64,000 bases of DNA from Viscum album (lineage: Eukaryota; Streptophyta; Magnoliopsida; Santalales; Viscaceae). This document shows, piece by piece, positions 24,982 through 36,084 of this stretch; within the stretch, counting starts at the first letter, position 1; each line of letters begins with the position of its first letter. A program made the position numbers and the translations under genes. The stretch spans positions 1,717,912,889 through 1,717,976,888 of the forward strand of contig OY728125.1 of assembly GCA_963277665.1 (NCBI GenBank), given 5' to 3'. The notes under the pieces were generated by a model. The model was not told the origin of the DNA and searched no databases. It worked only from the letters and a program-made list of their open reading frames with translations.

Positions 24982-25230
24982 GCATTCATGCGTACGTACG
25001 ACTTACCGTCTCCATGAACGGTACATTTCATTTCTTATCTCAAAATGTTATGTAATATTATAAGTACATATATATAAGGGATACATATGTAATATATTAC
25101 ATCTATATGATGGATATCATTATGTAATTATAACATATATATATCTCATTTTGTTTTAATTCCATTAATATGACAAAAAAATAAAGTATCCTTCGTGCAT
25201 ACGTACGGCCTACCGTCTCCATGAACGGTG
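24982..25230 (+). repeat. Doubled palindromic motif in LTR 1
   Basis: Two copies (24,982-25,023 and 25,190-25,230). The consensus is CGTTCATG, then CGTACGTACG, then a G/A-rich step to TACCGTCTC, then CATGAACG. The outer 8-mers are exact inverted repeats, the middle is a 10-bp palindrome, and TACCGT/ACGGTA forms a further inverted pair. In LTR 1 the first copy has CATTCATG and the second CTTCGTGCAT, so this LTR is the most eroded at the motif. A related GTGCGGACTACCGC word lies upstream at about 24,818. Confidence 0.75.
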
Positions 25231-25559
25231 CTTTTAATTTTAATCTTCAAATGCTATGGAATAGTATAAAATGAATATATACTGGATATAAATGATATTT
25301 AAAACATAAATACTATTCTGGACATGATGTTCCTATAACTACATGGAAAATTATTTTCCAACAAGTTAAATTTTTGACTCATGTACCAAACATCGACAAA
25401 AACGTCTGATATGAACTCTTATTATTAACCAATTATTATAACATTAAAATATGTGATATTAACTGAATAATAATATTTATAGGATGTACTTAAGCAATTA
25501 TAAATTGACCAAAGTTTATTATTCATGAATATAAAGAAACGAACAAGACAAGTTGGACT

Positions 25560-26370
25560 TGAGGTAAGCGATCCTACTCCTCTATTTCTTTTTAAGTACA
25601 CTCTTTTATGTCATTCCTTTTAAGATCATATTTCTTGTGATTGGGATGTTCTTTTATATTAATCTTCCTGTAATTTTTATTTTCATATGATGAGAGACCC
25701 TATTATCTCTCATCAATCCATTTTGGATTTTTTGAGTGGCACCGTTAGGCTGCCGAATTTTCGTAAGAGATCTAACCTCTCTCTTTCTTTTTATGTACTC
25801 TCCTTTATGTCACTTCTTTTAAGGTCATATTTGTTATGTTGTGGGATGTTATTTTATATTCCTATTTCTGTAAACATTATTTTAATATGATTAGAGACCC
25901 TATTTGATCTCATCAATCCATTTTTGTGAGTTTTAAGTGGCGCCATTAGGCTGCCGAGTTTTCGTAAGGGATTTTTCATCTCACTTTTATTCCCGTGAGA
26001 TTTATGCTACTTTTTCCACAAATTCCATTTAGTGGTGTATTTAATGCTCATTATTTTACTCATTGTGTAATATATTTTCATTTATTATTATTTACATCAA
26101 TGTTTTATTGTCCTTCTTTCAAGGGTTGTATGTTTCGAAAGATACCCATGTCGGTAAGGGAACCTTTCACCCTCCTCTTTTAAAAGACTTCTTTTGTTAT
26201 GTCTTTTAATTAACATACTATTATGTTGGGATATGTTATTATATATCCTTATTGATGTAAATTTTATGTCCAAGTGATGAGATACCCTTTTTATCTCTCT
26301 TCAACTCATTTTCTGAATTTTGAAGTGACACCGTTAGGCTGTCGAATTTTACCAAGGGAACTTTTTTACC
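25560..26370 (+). repeat. Degenerate ~200-bp subrepeats in LTR 1
   Basis: Three clear and one partial unit. Each ends in a hallmark near GTGGCGCCGTTAGGCTGCCGA plus ATTTTCGTAAG (about 25,736, 25,936 and 26,326; partial 'CATGTCGGTAAGGG' at about 26,147), preceded by GATGAGAGACCCTATT..TCTCATCAA. Between them are CTCTCTTTCTTTTTAAGTA-type pyrimidine tracts. Spacing is 200-390 bp. Confidence 0.75.
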
Positions 26371-26992
26371 CAATTTCGATTTCTTTGGGTTCAACATGTA
26401 GTTATTGAATATTTCATCCTTTGAATATGTGTGAATGACCTTTTATTATTTTATACTTAATATCGACTTATATTGGGTGTAATTATATTTGTCATACATA
26501 ATTTTGAGATTGATTTATCCTTAATTTAAGGATACCTTCTTTATAAGGGATTTCATCGCATTTTACATTTCTATTGAGACTTCATTGTGGTTATGCACCA
26601 ATTCACCCTTATATGGTGTATATACTGTCCTTTGGAATATTATATCATGAATCCATTTATTCTCAGGATATCATAAAGTTCTGATTAAATGTTATTCCTC
26701 AATTATTTTATTCAAGTGTCTCTAATTTTGGTAAAAACCCTTTAACCAAAATATCGCTTTAAATGTTTTAATGATTTGTTCTTATTAATATCCATGTTTT
26801 CAAAATGGTTTTAAGAATTTATTTGGATGGATATTAATGGTTGAAAATTTTAAAAGCTTCAAGGTGGTATGGGACACTTTGATTCAAAAATCTCTTTATT
26901 AAATGTTTTAAATGGTTTTGAAAATGGTTTTTAGAATGGATTCATTATTTCAATATCTTAAAATGTTATATTGTTTTTGCAATGTGGGAATG

Positions 26993-27202
26993 TTATCTTT
27001 CCATTATGATTACGTTATGTTCTACTATTATGTTATGGTTCTTGGGAATTGTTATGAAGATGAGTGGTTCCGTGATAAACATAGGGCGGGTGAGCCCGAT
27101 ATAGCTCTTCAATGCATTGGCTAACGCGAAGTAGTGAAACGTTAAGGTTTCTCTGAATAGATTTAGGGAATATACTGTCGTGGGTATTCCAAATGTAACC
27201 AA
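26993..27202 (-). CDS. Antisense 69-codon reading frame in LTR 1, unknown product
   Basis: A 69-codon ATG-to-stop frame on the strand opposite to the element, beginning MVTFGIPTTVYSLNLFRET and ending KNHNIIVEHNVIIMER. The homologous frame is open with the same length in all four LTRs of an otherwise stop-ridden element. A diverged, inverted homologue is open at 62,609-62,887. No known domain, signal peptide or clear membrane segment. It may be a conserved antisense ORF, or simply a well-conserved LTR segment without coding role. Confidence 0.35.
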   Translation of the reverse strand: MVTFGIPTTVYSLNLFRETLTFHYFALANALKSYIGLTRPMFITEPLIFITIPKNHNIIVEHNVIIMER

Positions 27203-27694
27203 GAGGTTTAATCTCTATGTAAGAATTTTATGAATGCCTCAAGTTACCTTTATGTCTTATGATTTCTATGATTTATTCATGATTTGATGAGGTATGTTAA
27301 AGTGCTTATGTTTTATGAGTAAAGTATGATTTCATTGATTCATATGTGTAAATGTACTCATGTTTCCTTTCCATATTTTTTATATCCCATACTGAGCTTT
27401 TTATGCTCATCCCAAGTTTTTTTTGAAATGTTTTTCACAGGTTAAGGGAAAGGTACATGATATTATGATAGTGTCAAGGAAGTGTCAAGAAATAATCCAT
27501 GTTTTATTTTAAATATGTTTCCGTTGATGGGAAAAAAATGAATACTATCTTTATGTAACCACTTTGTTTAAATGTGGAATGTAATGCAGGTTTTATGATC
27601 TAATTCTCTAAAACTCTAAACCTGAAAAGATCCTCAATGTGTAATCTTGTATTAACTCAAGATTATGTAATGTTTAAGGCTGGGGACTTATAGT

Positions 27695-27706
27695 TGGTAT
27701 TAGAGG
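27695..27706 (+). other. Primer binding site 1
   Basis: TGGTATTAGAGG, two bases after the LTR end. Plant initiator-Met tRNA primer sites read TGGTATCAGAGC. This copy has C to T at position 7 and G for the final C. Confidence 0.85.
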
Positions 27707-27896
27707 TCGGTTTAGATAACTTTAGAGGTTAGGGTATCTTCTAAGCATAAGTGACATTACCATAATGGTTAGGATTTCAGAAAGAGTCCTAGTTTTAGAT
27801 AAAGTGAATAAGTAAGTATATCTTAGTGGTTATATTCCTCATTAGTACGTGATGGTTTTGTTGATATACTCACACTGACATTTCTGTTTTTAGTGA

Positions 27897-28200
27897 ATGG
27901 ATGGATCTATCAGGCACCAAAGTGACAATAGGTTCGAAGGAAACTGTGGTGGTTCTCTAATTAAGAGACTGGATGAAATGGGGTATTCAATGAGGAAACT
28001 CATGGTTGTTCTAAACCAACTATAAAGGAGTCATGATCAACCACTTGAACCTTGGTATGTTCTTCAATGCATCATGTACGAGATGGCCAATCTATGTGGA
28101 AGTTTAGGTAATAATTATAATGGTAACCATTAGGGTTTATATGATCCTTACTTTTGAGGTAATTATGGTTTATTATATGTTATGATGGAAAAGGAAAGGC
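27897..28200 (+). pseudogene. Gag N-terminal remnant 1
   Basis: The frame starts ATG (27,897) just after a TTTTTAG splice-acceptor-like site. It runs MDGSIRHQSDNRFEGNCGG through SLIKRLDEMGYSMRKLMVVL to TAA after 43 codons, then readable but broken sequence (EPWYVLQCIMYEMAN). Position after the primer site and conservation in three copies make it the start of gag, though I do not recognise a capsid domain. No zinc knuckle is found. Confidence 0.5.
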
Positions 28201-28290
28201 ATGAGATAAACTTGAGGTTAAATTATGTTATGGTTATTTTTGATGATTTTATCTCTTTTTGGGGAATGATTTGAGAATTATATAGTTTTG

Positions 28291-28410
28291 GAAAAAGGAC
28301 AACACACAGACCGTGAGACAACCCATCGCATCGGACAAAGCTGCGGGAATCGAACCCACAACCAAAGTGCGAGTGGTATTTATCACATACCACTGGACTA
28401 CGTGAAGTCC
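28291..28410 (-). mobile_element. tRNA-derived SINE fragment in internal region 1
   Basis: Read on the minus strand, an A box TAGTCCAGTGG (28,390-28,400) lies about 34 bp before a B box GGTTCGATTCC (28,346-28,356), inside a tRNA-like GTGGGTTCGATTCCCGC arm, followed by a run ending TTTTTC. It is not a functional tRNA gene: no proper acceptor stem closes. The same insertion occurs at the same place in the other two internal regions, so it predates amplification of the array. Confidence 0.7.
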
Positions 28411-29254
28411 CTGGTTAGTTTGACTAATTCTTTTTAGTTAGATGATTTTAGGAATCATGAGTAAGTTTATTTTGGGTTATCTATGGAAATTATTAACCTA
28501 TCATGGAGAATATGTGATTAGGTTAATTACTTTTCCATATGAAAATTTAAGAGCAACTGATGTTATTTGGAGATAAAAGTTAATTTGTACCTTAGAAGAC
28601 TATGTGATTAAATCCTTCTAAATATTTGGGTTTCAATCATAGTTTGGTTTACTTTGAAGAATTTTATGGAAAAATTGTTTATCGAATGGTCCTCGTTGAA
28701 CTTTGCATTTTGTTGGACAAATTTTGGAGATTAAGAATATATTTTCTTTTCATAATGGGTTATCCTTTTCTGGATTATCTGATCTTATACTAACCTTTTT
28801 GGTTTTGGTTTTTGTTAAAGTATAAATACATGGGAAGTATGCAGTTCTCTTTTGTGGATTAGGTGATTCTCTAGAAGTTGATTACAGTACTCTTAATGTG
28901 AACAAATCTTCCTAAATACTCGTCTTTTGGAGAAAATATGAGTTTGTGTAAGGAACTAATAAATGTTGAAAGTCAAAATGATATGTGATTATGTTTACTT
29001 ATGAATAAATTCCTCAATAAAAAGTAACTTAAAACAAAAATTTTGTCTATTAACTTTTCCTACCGGGGAATCGAATACCTTTTAACCCATCACAAGTTTG
29101 TGATTTTCTTATGGTTAACTGTCTCCTAAACATGTTTTCTATCACTCTCCATCAGAACATGACCCTATGTTTTCTCCACCATGTCCATGTTTTCCTATAT
29201 GGAATCCTAGTATGGGTTAAGTTGGGTGACCTCTGTACTTATCTTTCTTTATTT

Positions 29255-29361
29255 TAAAGTGATTGTTTTACTGACTCTTGTTCTGATGTGGGATTTTCAA
29301 TGAAGTTTCCGAACCCAATTTTAAAAATTGCGAGGACGCAATTCTCAAAAGGGGGGAAGGA
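29255..29361 (+). pseudogene. Chromovirus pol 3' tip and polypurine tract 1
   Basis: The frame reads FTDSCSDVGFSMKFPNPILK and continues IARTQFSKGG before the LTR. This aligns with the end of Tekay-type pol (..M...FP.LF..gGR..F.KGG) and with the pol tail at 1,650-1,720 in this window. It shows that the LARD arose by internal deletion of a coding chromovirus. The last 15 bases (29,347-29,361, AAAAGGGGGGAAGGA) are the polypurine tract adjoining TGTAAC. Confidence 0.6.
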
Positions 29362-30995
29362 TGTAACACCCCAGGTAAATAAAGAATATGACATTTTAGT
29401 ATTTATCCATATTTGTGAACGAAATATTAATATTACTTTAAAGGGGATGCTATGCACGATGGCATACCCAACACGCAACAATGAGTTTCTTGGGAATCTT
29501 GAATTGCACTCTAATAATAAAATAATATTATTTTAAATGGTAGTTAATGCCTAACCGTTGTAATGGCGGGAATGAACAGAACTAACTAAAAAATGATTAT
29601 ATATGTTTGTCAAATATTTTTACTCTTTACAATTCATGTTATAGGATTAAAAATGTGAATGAATCCAATTTTAAGCGTAAACATTCCAATATTCATTAAA
29701 AGGTCGATTAACCGCCTTTTGATGGAGAACCTATTTTAAATCCACTTTTTGACAATTTTATGTGATATATTTGACAAAATAATATTCTTCTTTATAATCG
29801 GGACATCAAAATTTACTTTGTGTAAATTTTTGGTATTTTTCCGAAAAAGTTCAATTTTTAATGAATAGTGAAAAATGTTGTATTTTAATTCAAAACCTCT
29901 TTTTAATCTAATTTATTTATATGATTATATTATCTTTTTAATAGGTTTTAAAGTGAAATTAGAATATATTTTTACCATTTAATCCAATAGTGTTCGTTGG
30001 AATTAATTTCACTTTGAAATCGGACTTAAACTAGTGTCAATCTTTTGATACATTTTGTTTCATAAAAACACGCTATTTGTTTTGGCAACAGGAATTAATT
30101 AGTAAATTAATTAATGAAACTTATATGTTTTGAATTTTGTAAAATAGACATCATTTTTGAATTCGTAATATCAAATATATCTTATGGTGAAGTTTTGGTA
30201 ATTTTCTGAAAAACTTCAATTTTTGATGAATAGTGAAACCACTAAGTGGTACTTATAAAAAACTGATTTTTCCGTTTAAATGAAAATTTTCCATCTTTGT
30301 GTTTTGAATTTAAAAAATCCAACATACACGGTTGTCATTAAGAAGTAAAATGTGGTTCAATGGGATTAGAATAATTTTTTTGTGAATAGTAACTTATTAA
30401 ATTTTTAATCGCGATTAGAGGTAATTAGTGTAGTTTAAGGTATGAATAATGTTTTAATAAAATGAAATGACCTAGAAACATGTCCTACCCTCATTGGATG
30501 TGTGATGGCCGACCAATAAAATCCATGGGTGTCAACAAGGGGACCCCATGGAGCCACTTTGGTTGGAAAATGACATAAATACCTTTTTATTTAATGTTAA
30601 AGTAAAAAATGACACAAACATGAGATGTTTTACTAAAAAAATTTTTACATTCATTTATACAAGTCATATTTTTTACTATATATATCCATTGGAAAGATAA
30701 AACGATTTCCGATATCATAGTATTATTTTTATAATTTTTTGACATTATATAAAATAAATTATTTATAAAATTATGATGATGCAGCGATGACCTCATTATT
30801 TAACAATTTAAATAAAATGGAAAGATAATATAAAATATAAGACCTACACATGTCAAAAACCTTTTTGATGGCTGCATTTCGAACCCTTATCACCTTATCC
30901 TCGAAACACATAAATGGGGGACCATTAAAATCCGAAAATCATTCTAAAATAAAGTAACATTTCATTACTTTCCAACAGTGCCCCTCCTCTCCTCT

Positions 30996-31002
30996 TATAA
31001 AA
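30996..31002 (+). promoter_or_regulatory. TATA box in LTR 2
   Basis: TATAAAA at +1,635 of the LTR, inside CCTCTCCTCTTATAAAAGGC. Antisense to it, a 73-codon frame (30,925-31,146) is open here and in LTR 4, but not in LTRs 1 and 3. Confidence 0.65.
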
Positions 31003-31716
31003 GGCCCCCACCTCTACCTCATTACCCACAATTCCAAAGCCTTTGGCTTGGCCAAACCCTGCCCAGTTTTTCTCTCCAAATCTCTCTCTAAATCCATGAA
31101 TCCTCAATTTGGGAAGAAGTCTTCCCATGGACGCCTTTGAGCTCAAACCAAAGGGTGTTACCCGATTTTAAGGTAATGTCTTCACTTGTGTCCTTTTGTT
31201 TTATTTTGCTTCTCCGACCCCATAAACTCTTTTTATTCATTTATTTTGTAATAAATCCAGTATCTTAAATATACTAGTATGTTGTTATAAGAAGGATTCA
31301 AGCTACACTTACACACACCAACATCTAATGTTTAAAGAACATACTGTTTCTGTGGACGGAGAATTTGTGCCTCACGAAACGATGATTGTTGAACATTCTT
31401 CTAACACCTTCAAAGGAGGCCATTAAGATGACACCATATTTATATATGATATATAATATGTTTATGTTTTACTTAAGCTTATGTATTTTTCATTTATGGC
31501 ATACCTTTATGGTTTCCATTATGGGTAAATGCGATATCTTCATTTAAGGAAGTGCGGACTACCACCCCCTCAAAGTGATTTGATTTGTTGGTACCATATG
31601 TGGTACGTATAAAGGATATATTTAATGATATTATATATGATACCATACTGTAATTAATATACTATTATGTATAATTATGTTTTAATTCCATTAAATATGA
31701 AATATAAATGGAAGTA

Positions 31717-31972
31717 GCGTTCATGCGTACGTACGGATTACCGTCTCCATGAACGGTACATTTCATTTCTTATCTCAAAATGTTGTGTACTATTATAAGT
31801 ACATATATATAATGGATATATATGTAATATATTACATCTAAATTATGGATATCATTCTGGAATTATAACATATATATATATATATCTCATTTTGTTTTAA
31901 TTCCATTAATATGACAAAAAAATGAAAGTAGCATTCATGCGTACGTACGGCCTACCGTCTCCATGAACGGTG
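31717..31972 (+). repeat. Doubled palindromic motif in LTR 2
   Basis: Copies at 31,717-31,758 (outer arms GTTCATG and CATGAAC intact, core CGTACGTACGGATTACC) and 31,931-31,972 (left arm CATTCATG). The spacing is 214 bp. Confidence 0.75.
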
Positions 31973-32304
31973 ATTTTAATTTTTATCTCCAAATGCTATG
32001 GAATAGTATAAAATGAATATATACTGGATATATATGATATTTAAAACATCAATACTATTCTGGATATGATTTACCTATAACTACATGGAAAATTATTTTC
32101 CAACAAGTTCAATTTTTGACTCGTGTACCAAACATCGACAAAAACGTCTGATATGAACTAATATTATTAACCAATTATTATAACATTAAAATATGTGATA
32201 TTAACTGAATAATAATATATATAGGATTTCCTTAATCAATTATTAATTGAACAAAGTTTATTATTCAGGAATATAAAGAAACGAACAAGACAAGTTGGAC
32301 TGGA

Positions 32305-33115
32305 GGTAAGGGATCCTACTTCTCTCTTTCTTTTTAAGTACACTCTTTTATGTCATTCATTTTAAGCTCATATTTCTTGTGATTGGGATGTTATTTTATA
32401 TTAATCTTACTGTAATTTTTATTTTCATTTGACGAGAGACCCTATTCTATATCATCAATCCATTTTGCATGTTTTGAGTGGCGCCGTTAGGCTGCCAAAT
32501 TTTCGTAAGAGATCTAACCTCTCTCTTTCTTTTTAAGTACTGTCTTTTATGTCACTTCTTTTAAGCTCCTCTTTGTTATGTTGGGGGATGTTATTTTTTA
32601 TTCCTCTTGATGTAAAAATTATGTTAATATGATGAGAGACCCTATTTGATCTCATCAATCCATTTTTGTAAGTTTTATGTGGCGCCGTTAAGCTTCCGAG
32701 TTTTCGTAAGCGATTTTTCATCACACTTTTATTCTCGTTAGATTTATGCTACATTTGCCACAAATTCCTTTGAGTGGTGTTTGTACTGCCCATTATTTTA
32801 CTCATTGTGTAATATACTTTCATTTATGAGTATTTACATCAATGTTGTATTGTCCTTCTTTCACGGGGTGTATGTTTTGAAAGATACCCATGTCGGTAAG
32901 GGATCCTTTCACCCTCCTCTTTTAAAAGACTTCTATTGATATGTATTTTAATTCACATAATATTATGTTGGGATATGTTCTTTTATATCCTTATTGAGGT
33001 AAATTTTATTTCCAAGTGATGAGATACCCTTTGTATCTCTCATCAACTCATTTTCTGAATTTTGAAGTGACGCTGTTAGGTTGTCGAATTTTACCAAGGG
33101 AACTTTTTAACCCAA
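32305..33115 (+). repeat. Degenerate ~200-bp subrepeats in LTR 2
   Basis: Hallmarks at about 32,478 (GTGGCGCCGTTAGGCTGCC), 32,679 (with AAGCTTCC in place of AGGCTGCC) and 33,066, with a partial unit at about 32,888. Confidence 0.75.
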
Positions 33116-33734
33116 TTTCGATATCTTTGGGTTCAACATGTAGTTATTGAATATGTAATCCTTTTAATATGTGTGAATGACATTTTATTGTTTTACACTT
33201 AATATCCACTTGTATTGGGTGTATTTATATTTTTCACACATAATTTTGAAATTGATTTATCCTCAATTTAAAGATACCTTCTTTATAAGGGATTTCATCG
33301 CATTTTACATTTCTATTGAGACTTCATTGTTTTTATGCACCAATTCACTCTTATATGGTGTATATACTGCCCTTTGGAATATTATATCATGAATCCATTT
33401 ATTCTCATGATATTATAAAGTTCTAATTAAATGTTATTCCTCAATTATTGTATTCAAGTGTCTCTAATTTTGGTAAGAACCCTTTAACCAAAATATCGCT
33501 TTAAATGTTTTAATGATTTGTTCTTATTAATATCCATGTTTTCAAAATGGGTTTAAGAATTTATTTATATGGATATTAATGGTTTAATATGTTAAAATCT
33601 TCAAGGTGGTATGGGACACTTTGATTCAAAAATCTCTTTATTAAATGTTTTTAATGGTTTTGAAAATGGTTTTTAGAATGGATTCATTATTTCAATATCT
33701 TAAAATGTTATATTGTTTTTGAAATGTGGGAATG

Positions 33735-33944
33735 TTATATTTCCTTTATGATTAAGTTATGTTCTATGATTATGTTATGGTTCTTGGGAATTTTTATGAA
33801 GATGGGTGGTTCCGTGATAATCTTATGGCGGGTGAGCACGATATAGCTCTCCAATGCATTGGGTAACACGAAGGAGTGAAACGATAAGGTTTCTCCAAAG
33901 AGATTTAGGGAACATACTGTGGTGGGTATTCCAAACGTAACCAA
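33735..33944 (-). CDS. Antisense 69-codon reading frame in LTR 2
   Basis: Open over the full 69 codons. Changes from LTR 1 include FGETLSFHSFVLPNALES for FRETLTFHYFALANALKS. The GIPTTVxSLNLF and KNHNII blocks are kept. Product unknown; coding status unproven. Confidence 0.35.
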   Translation of the reverse strand: MVTFGIPTTVCSLNLFGETLSFHSFVLPNALESYIVLTRHKIITEPPIFIKIPKNHNIIIEHNLIIKEI

Positions 33945-34435
33945 GAGGGTTACTCCCTATGTAAGAATGTTATGAATGCCTCAAGTTACCTTTATTTCTT
34001 ATGATTTCTATGATTTATTCATGATTTGATGAGGTATGTTAAAGTGCTTATGTTTTATGAGTAAAGTATGATTTCATTGATTCTTATGTGTACATGTACT
34101 CATGTTTCCTTTCCATATTTTTTATATCCCTTACTATGATTTTTATGCTCTACCCAAGTTTTTTTTGAAATTTTTTTCACAGTTCAAGGGAAAGGTACAT
34201 GATATGATGATAGTGTCAAGGAAGTGTCAAGAAAGAATCCATGTTTTATTTTAAATATGTTTCCGTTGATGGGAAAAAATGAATACTATCTTTATGTAAC
34301 CACATTGTTTAAATGTGGAGTGTAATTCAAGTTTAATGATCTAATTCTCTAAAACTATAAACCTGAAAAGATCCTCAATGTATAATCTTGTATTAACTCA
34401 AGATTAGGTAATGTTTAAGGCTGGGGCCTTATAGT

Positions 34436-34447
34436 TGGTATCAGAGG
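34436..34447 (+). other. Primer binding site 2
   Basis: TGGTATCAGAGG, matching the initiator-Met primer site at 11 of 12 positions. Confidence 0.88.
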
Positions 34448-34637
34448 TCGGTTTAGATAACTTTAGAGGTTAGGGTATCTTCTAAGAATAAGTGACATTA
34501 CCATAATGGTTAGGATTTCAGAAAGAGTCCTAGTTTTAGATAAAGTGAATAAGTAAGTATTTATTATTGTTTATCTTCCTCATTAGTACATGATGGTTTT
34601 GTTGATATACTCACACTGACATTTCTGTTTTTAGTGA

Positions 34638-34950
34638 ATGGATGGATCTAGCAGGCACCAAAGTGATAATAGGTTTGACGGAAACTGTGGTGGTTATCTA
34701 ATTAAGAGACTGGATGAAATGGGGTATTCAATGAGGAAACTCATGGTTTTTCTAAACCAACTATCAAGGATTCATGATCAACCACTTGAACCTTGGTATC
34801 TTCTATAATGCATCATGTACGAGATGACCAATCGATGTGGAAGTTCAGGTAATAAATATAAAGGTAACCATTAGGGTTTATATGATCCTTAATTTTGAGG
34901 TAATTATGGGTTATTATTTGTTATGATGGAAAAGGAAAGGTGTGAGATAA
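34638..34950 (+). pseudogene. Gag N-terminal remnant 2
   Basis: Starts MDGSSRHQSDNRFDGNCGG. It lacks the early stop of copy 1 and reads through to QLSRIHDQPLEPWYLL before a TAA at about codon 57, the stop shared with copy 3. Confidence 0.5.
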
Positions 34951-35032
34951 ACTTGACGTTAAATTCTGTTATGGTTATTTTTGATGATTTTATCTCTTTT
35001 TTGTGGAATTATTTGAGAATTATATCGTTTTG

Positions 35033-35152
35033 GAAAAAGGACAACACGCAGACCGTGTGACAACCCGTTGCGTCGGTCAAAGCTGCGGGAATCGAACCCA
35101 CAACCAAAGTGCGACTGGTATTTATCACATACCACTGGACTACGTGAATTCC
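35033..35152 (-). mobile_element. SINE fragment in internal region 2
   Basis: Same insertion as in copy 1. The B box GGTTCGATTCC (minus strand) is intact and the A box TAGTCCAGTGG is intact. The 3' flank has AATTCC instead of AAGTCC. Confidence 0.7.
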
Positions 35153-36084
35153 ATAGTTATATTGACTAATTCTTTTTAGTTATATGATTTTATGAATCAA
35201 GAGTAAGTTTATTTTGGGTTATCTATGAACATGATTAACCTATCATGGAGAATATGTGATTAGGTTAATTACTTTTCAATATGAGAATTTAAGAGCAACT
35301 AATGTTTTTTGGAGATAAAAGTTAATTTGTACCATAGAAGACTATGTGATTAAATCCTTCAAAAATTTGGGTTTCAATCTTAGTTTGGGTTACTTGGATG
35401 AATTTTATGGACAAATTTTTTATCGAATGGTCCTCGTTGAACTTTGGGTTTTGTTGGACAAATTTTGGAGATTAAGAATAGATTTTATTTTTATAATGGG
35501 TTATCCTTTTCTTGATTATCTGATCTAGTACTAACATTTTTTGTTTTGGTTTTGGTTAAAGTATAAAGACATGGGAAGTATACAGTTCTCTTTTGTGTAT
35601 TAGGTGATTCTCTAGAAGTTGATTATAGTACTCTTAATGTGAACAAATATTCCTAAATACTCGTCTTTTAGAGAAAATATGAGTTTGTGTAAGGAATCTA
35701 ATAAAAGTTGAAAGTCAACATGATAAGTGATTATGTTTCCTAATAAATTCCTCAATAAAAAGCAACTTAAAACAAAAATGTTGTCTATTAACTTTTTCTA
35801 CTGGGGAATTGAATACCGTTTAACCCATCACAAGTTTGTGATATTCTTGTGGTTAACTTTCTCTTAAACATGTTTTCTATCACTCACCATCAAACCATGA
35901 CCCTATTTTTTATCCTCCATGTCCATGTTTTCCTACATGGAATCCTAGTATGGTTTAACTCGGGTGGCCTCTGTACTTATCTTTCTTTATTTTAAAGTGA
36001 TTGTTTTACTGACTCTTGTTCTGATGTGGGATTTTCAATGAAGTTTCCAAGCCCAATTTTAAAAATTGCGAGGAAGCAATTCCC

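Larger units (their letters stand above)
22631..27692 (+). repeat. LARD LTR copy 1 (5,062 bp)
   Basis: Begins TGTAACACCCCAGGTAAA and ends GGGGACTTATA, two bases before the primer site. It holds a TATA box at +1,631, palindromic motifs, 200-bp subrepeats and an antisense reading frame (separate entries). The segment 23,340-23,530 has AT-rich sequence with a 'TGAATAGTGAAACCACTAAGTGGTACTT' type foldback (CCACTAAGTGG) near 23,507. The terminal dinucleotides are TG..TA rather than TG..CA. Confidence 0.92.
27693..29361 (+). mobile_element. LARD internal region 1
   Basis: 1,669 bp: primer site, untranslated leader with intron-like end, gag start, minus-strand SINE, unrecognised AT-rich middle (28,430-29,250), chromovirus pol tip and polypurine tract. 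No RT, RNase H or integrase is present, so it depends on another element's enzymes. Confidence 0.88.
29362..34433 (+). repeat. LARD LTR copy 2 (5,072 bp)
   Basis: Starts TGTAACACCCC and ends GGGGCCTTATA. Distinguishing points: 'GGCATACCCAACACGCAAC' near 29,461, and an extended TA run near 31,868-31,886. Confidence 0.92.

Noticed and set aside
26912..27124. 70-codon plus-strand frame opposite the antisense frame
   Set aside because: Not maintained in the other three LTRs.
28310..28410. Possible functional tRNA gene on the minus strand
   Set aside because: A and B boxes are present, but no acceptor stem closes and a 3' SINE-like tail follows. It is repeated only as part of the array.
29254..29536. 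Frames on both strands across the internal/LTR junction, repeated at 35,992-36,219 and 42,729-42,956 on the minus strand
   Set aside because: They cross the polypurine tract and LTR start, which are functional DNA borders. The plus-strand part is better explained as the pol tip, and the minus-strand frames are shadows.
30925..31146. 73-codon antisense frame over the LTR 2 TATA region, also open at 44,398-44,619
   Set aside because: It is not open in LTRs 1 and 3, so it lacks the consistency of the 69-codon frame.
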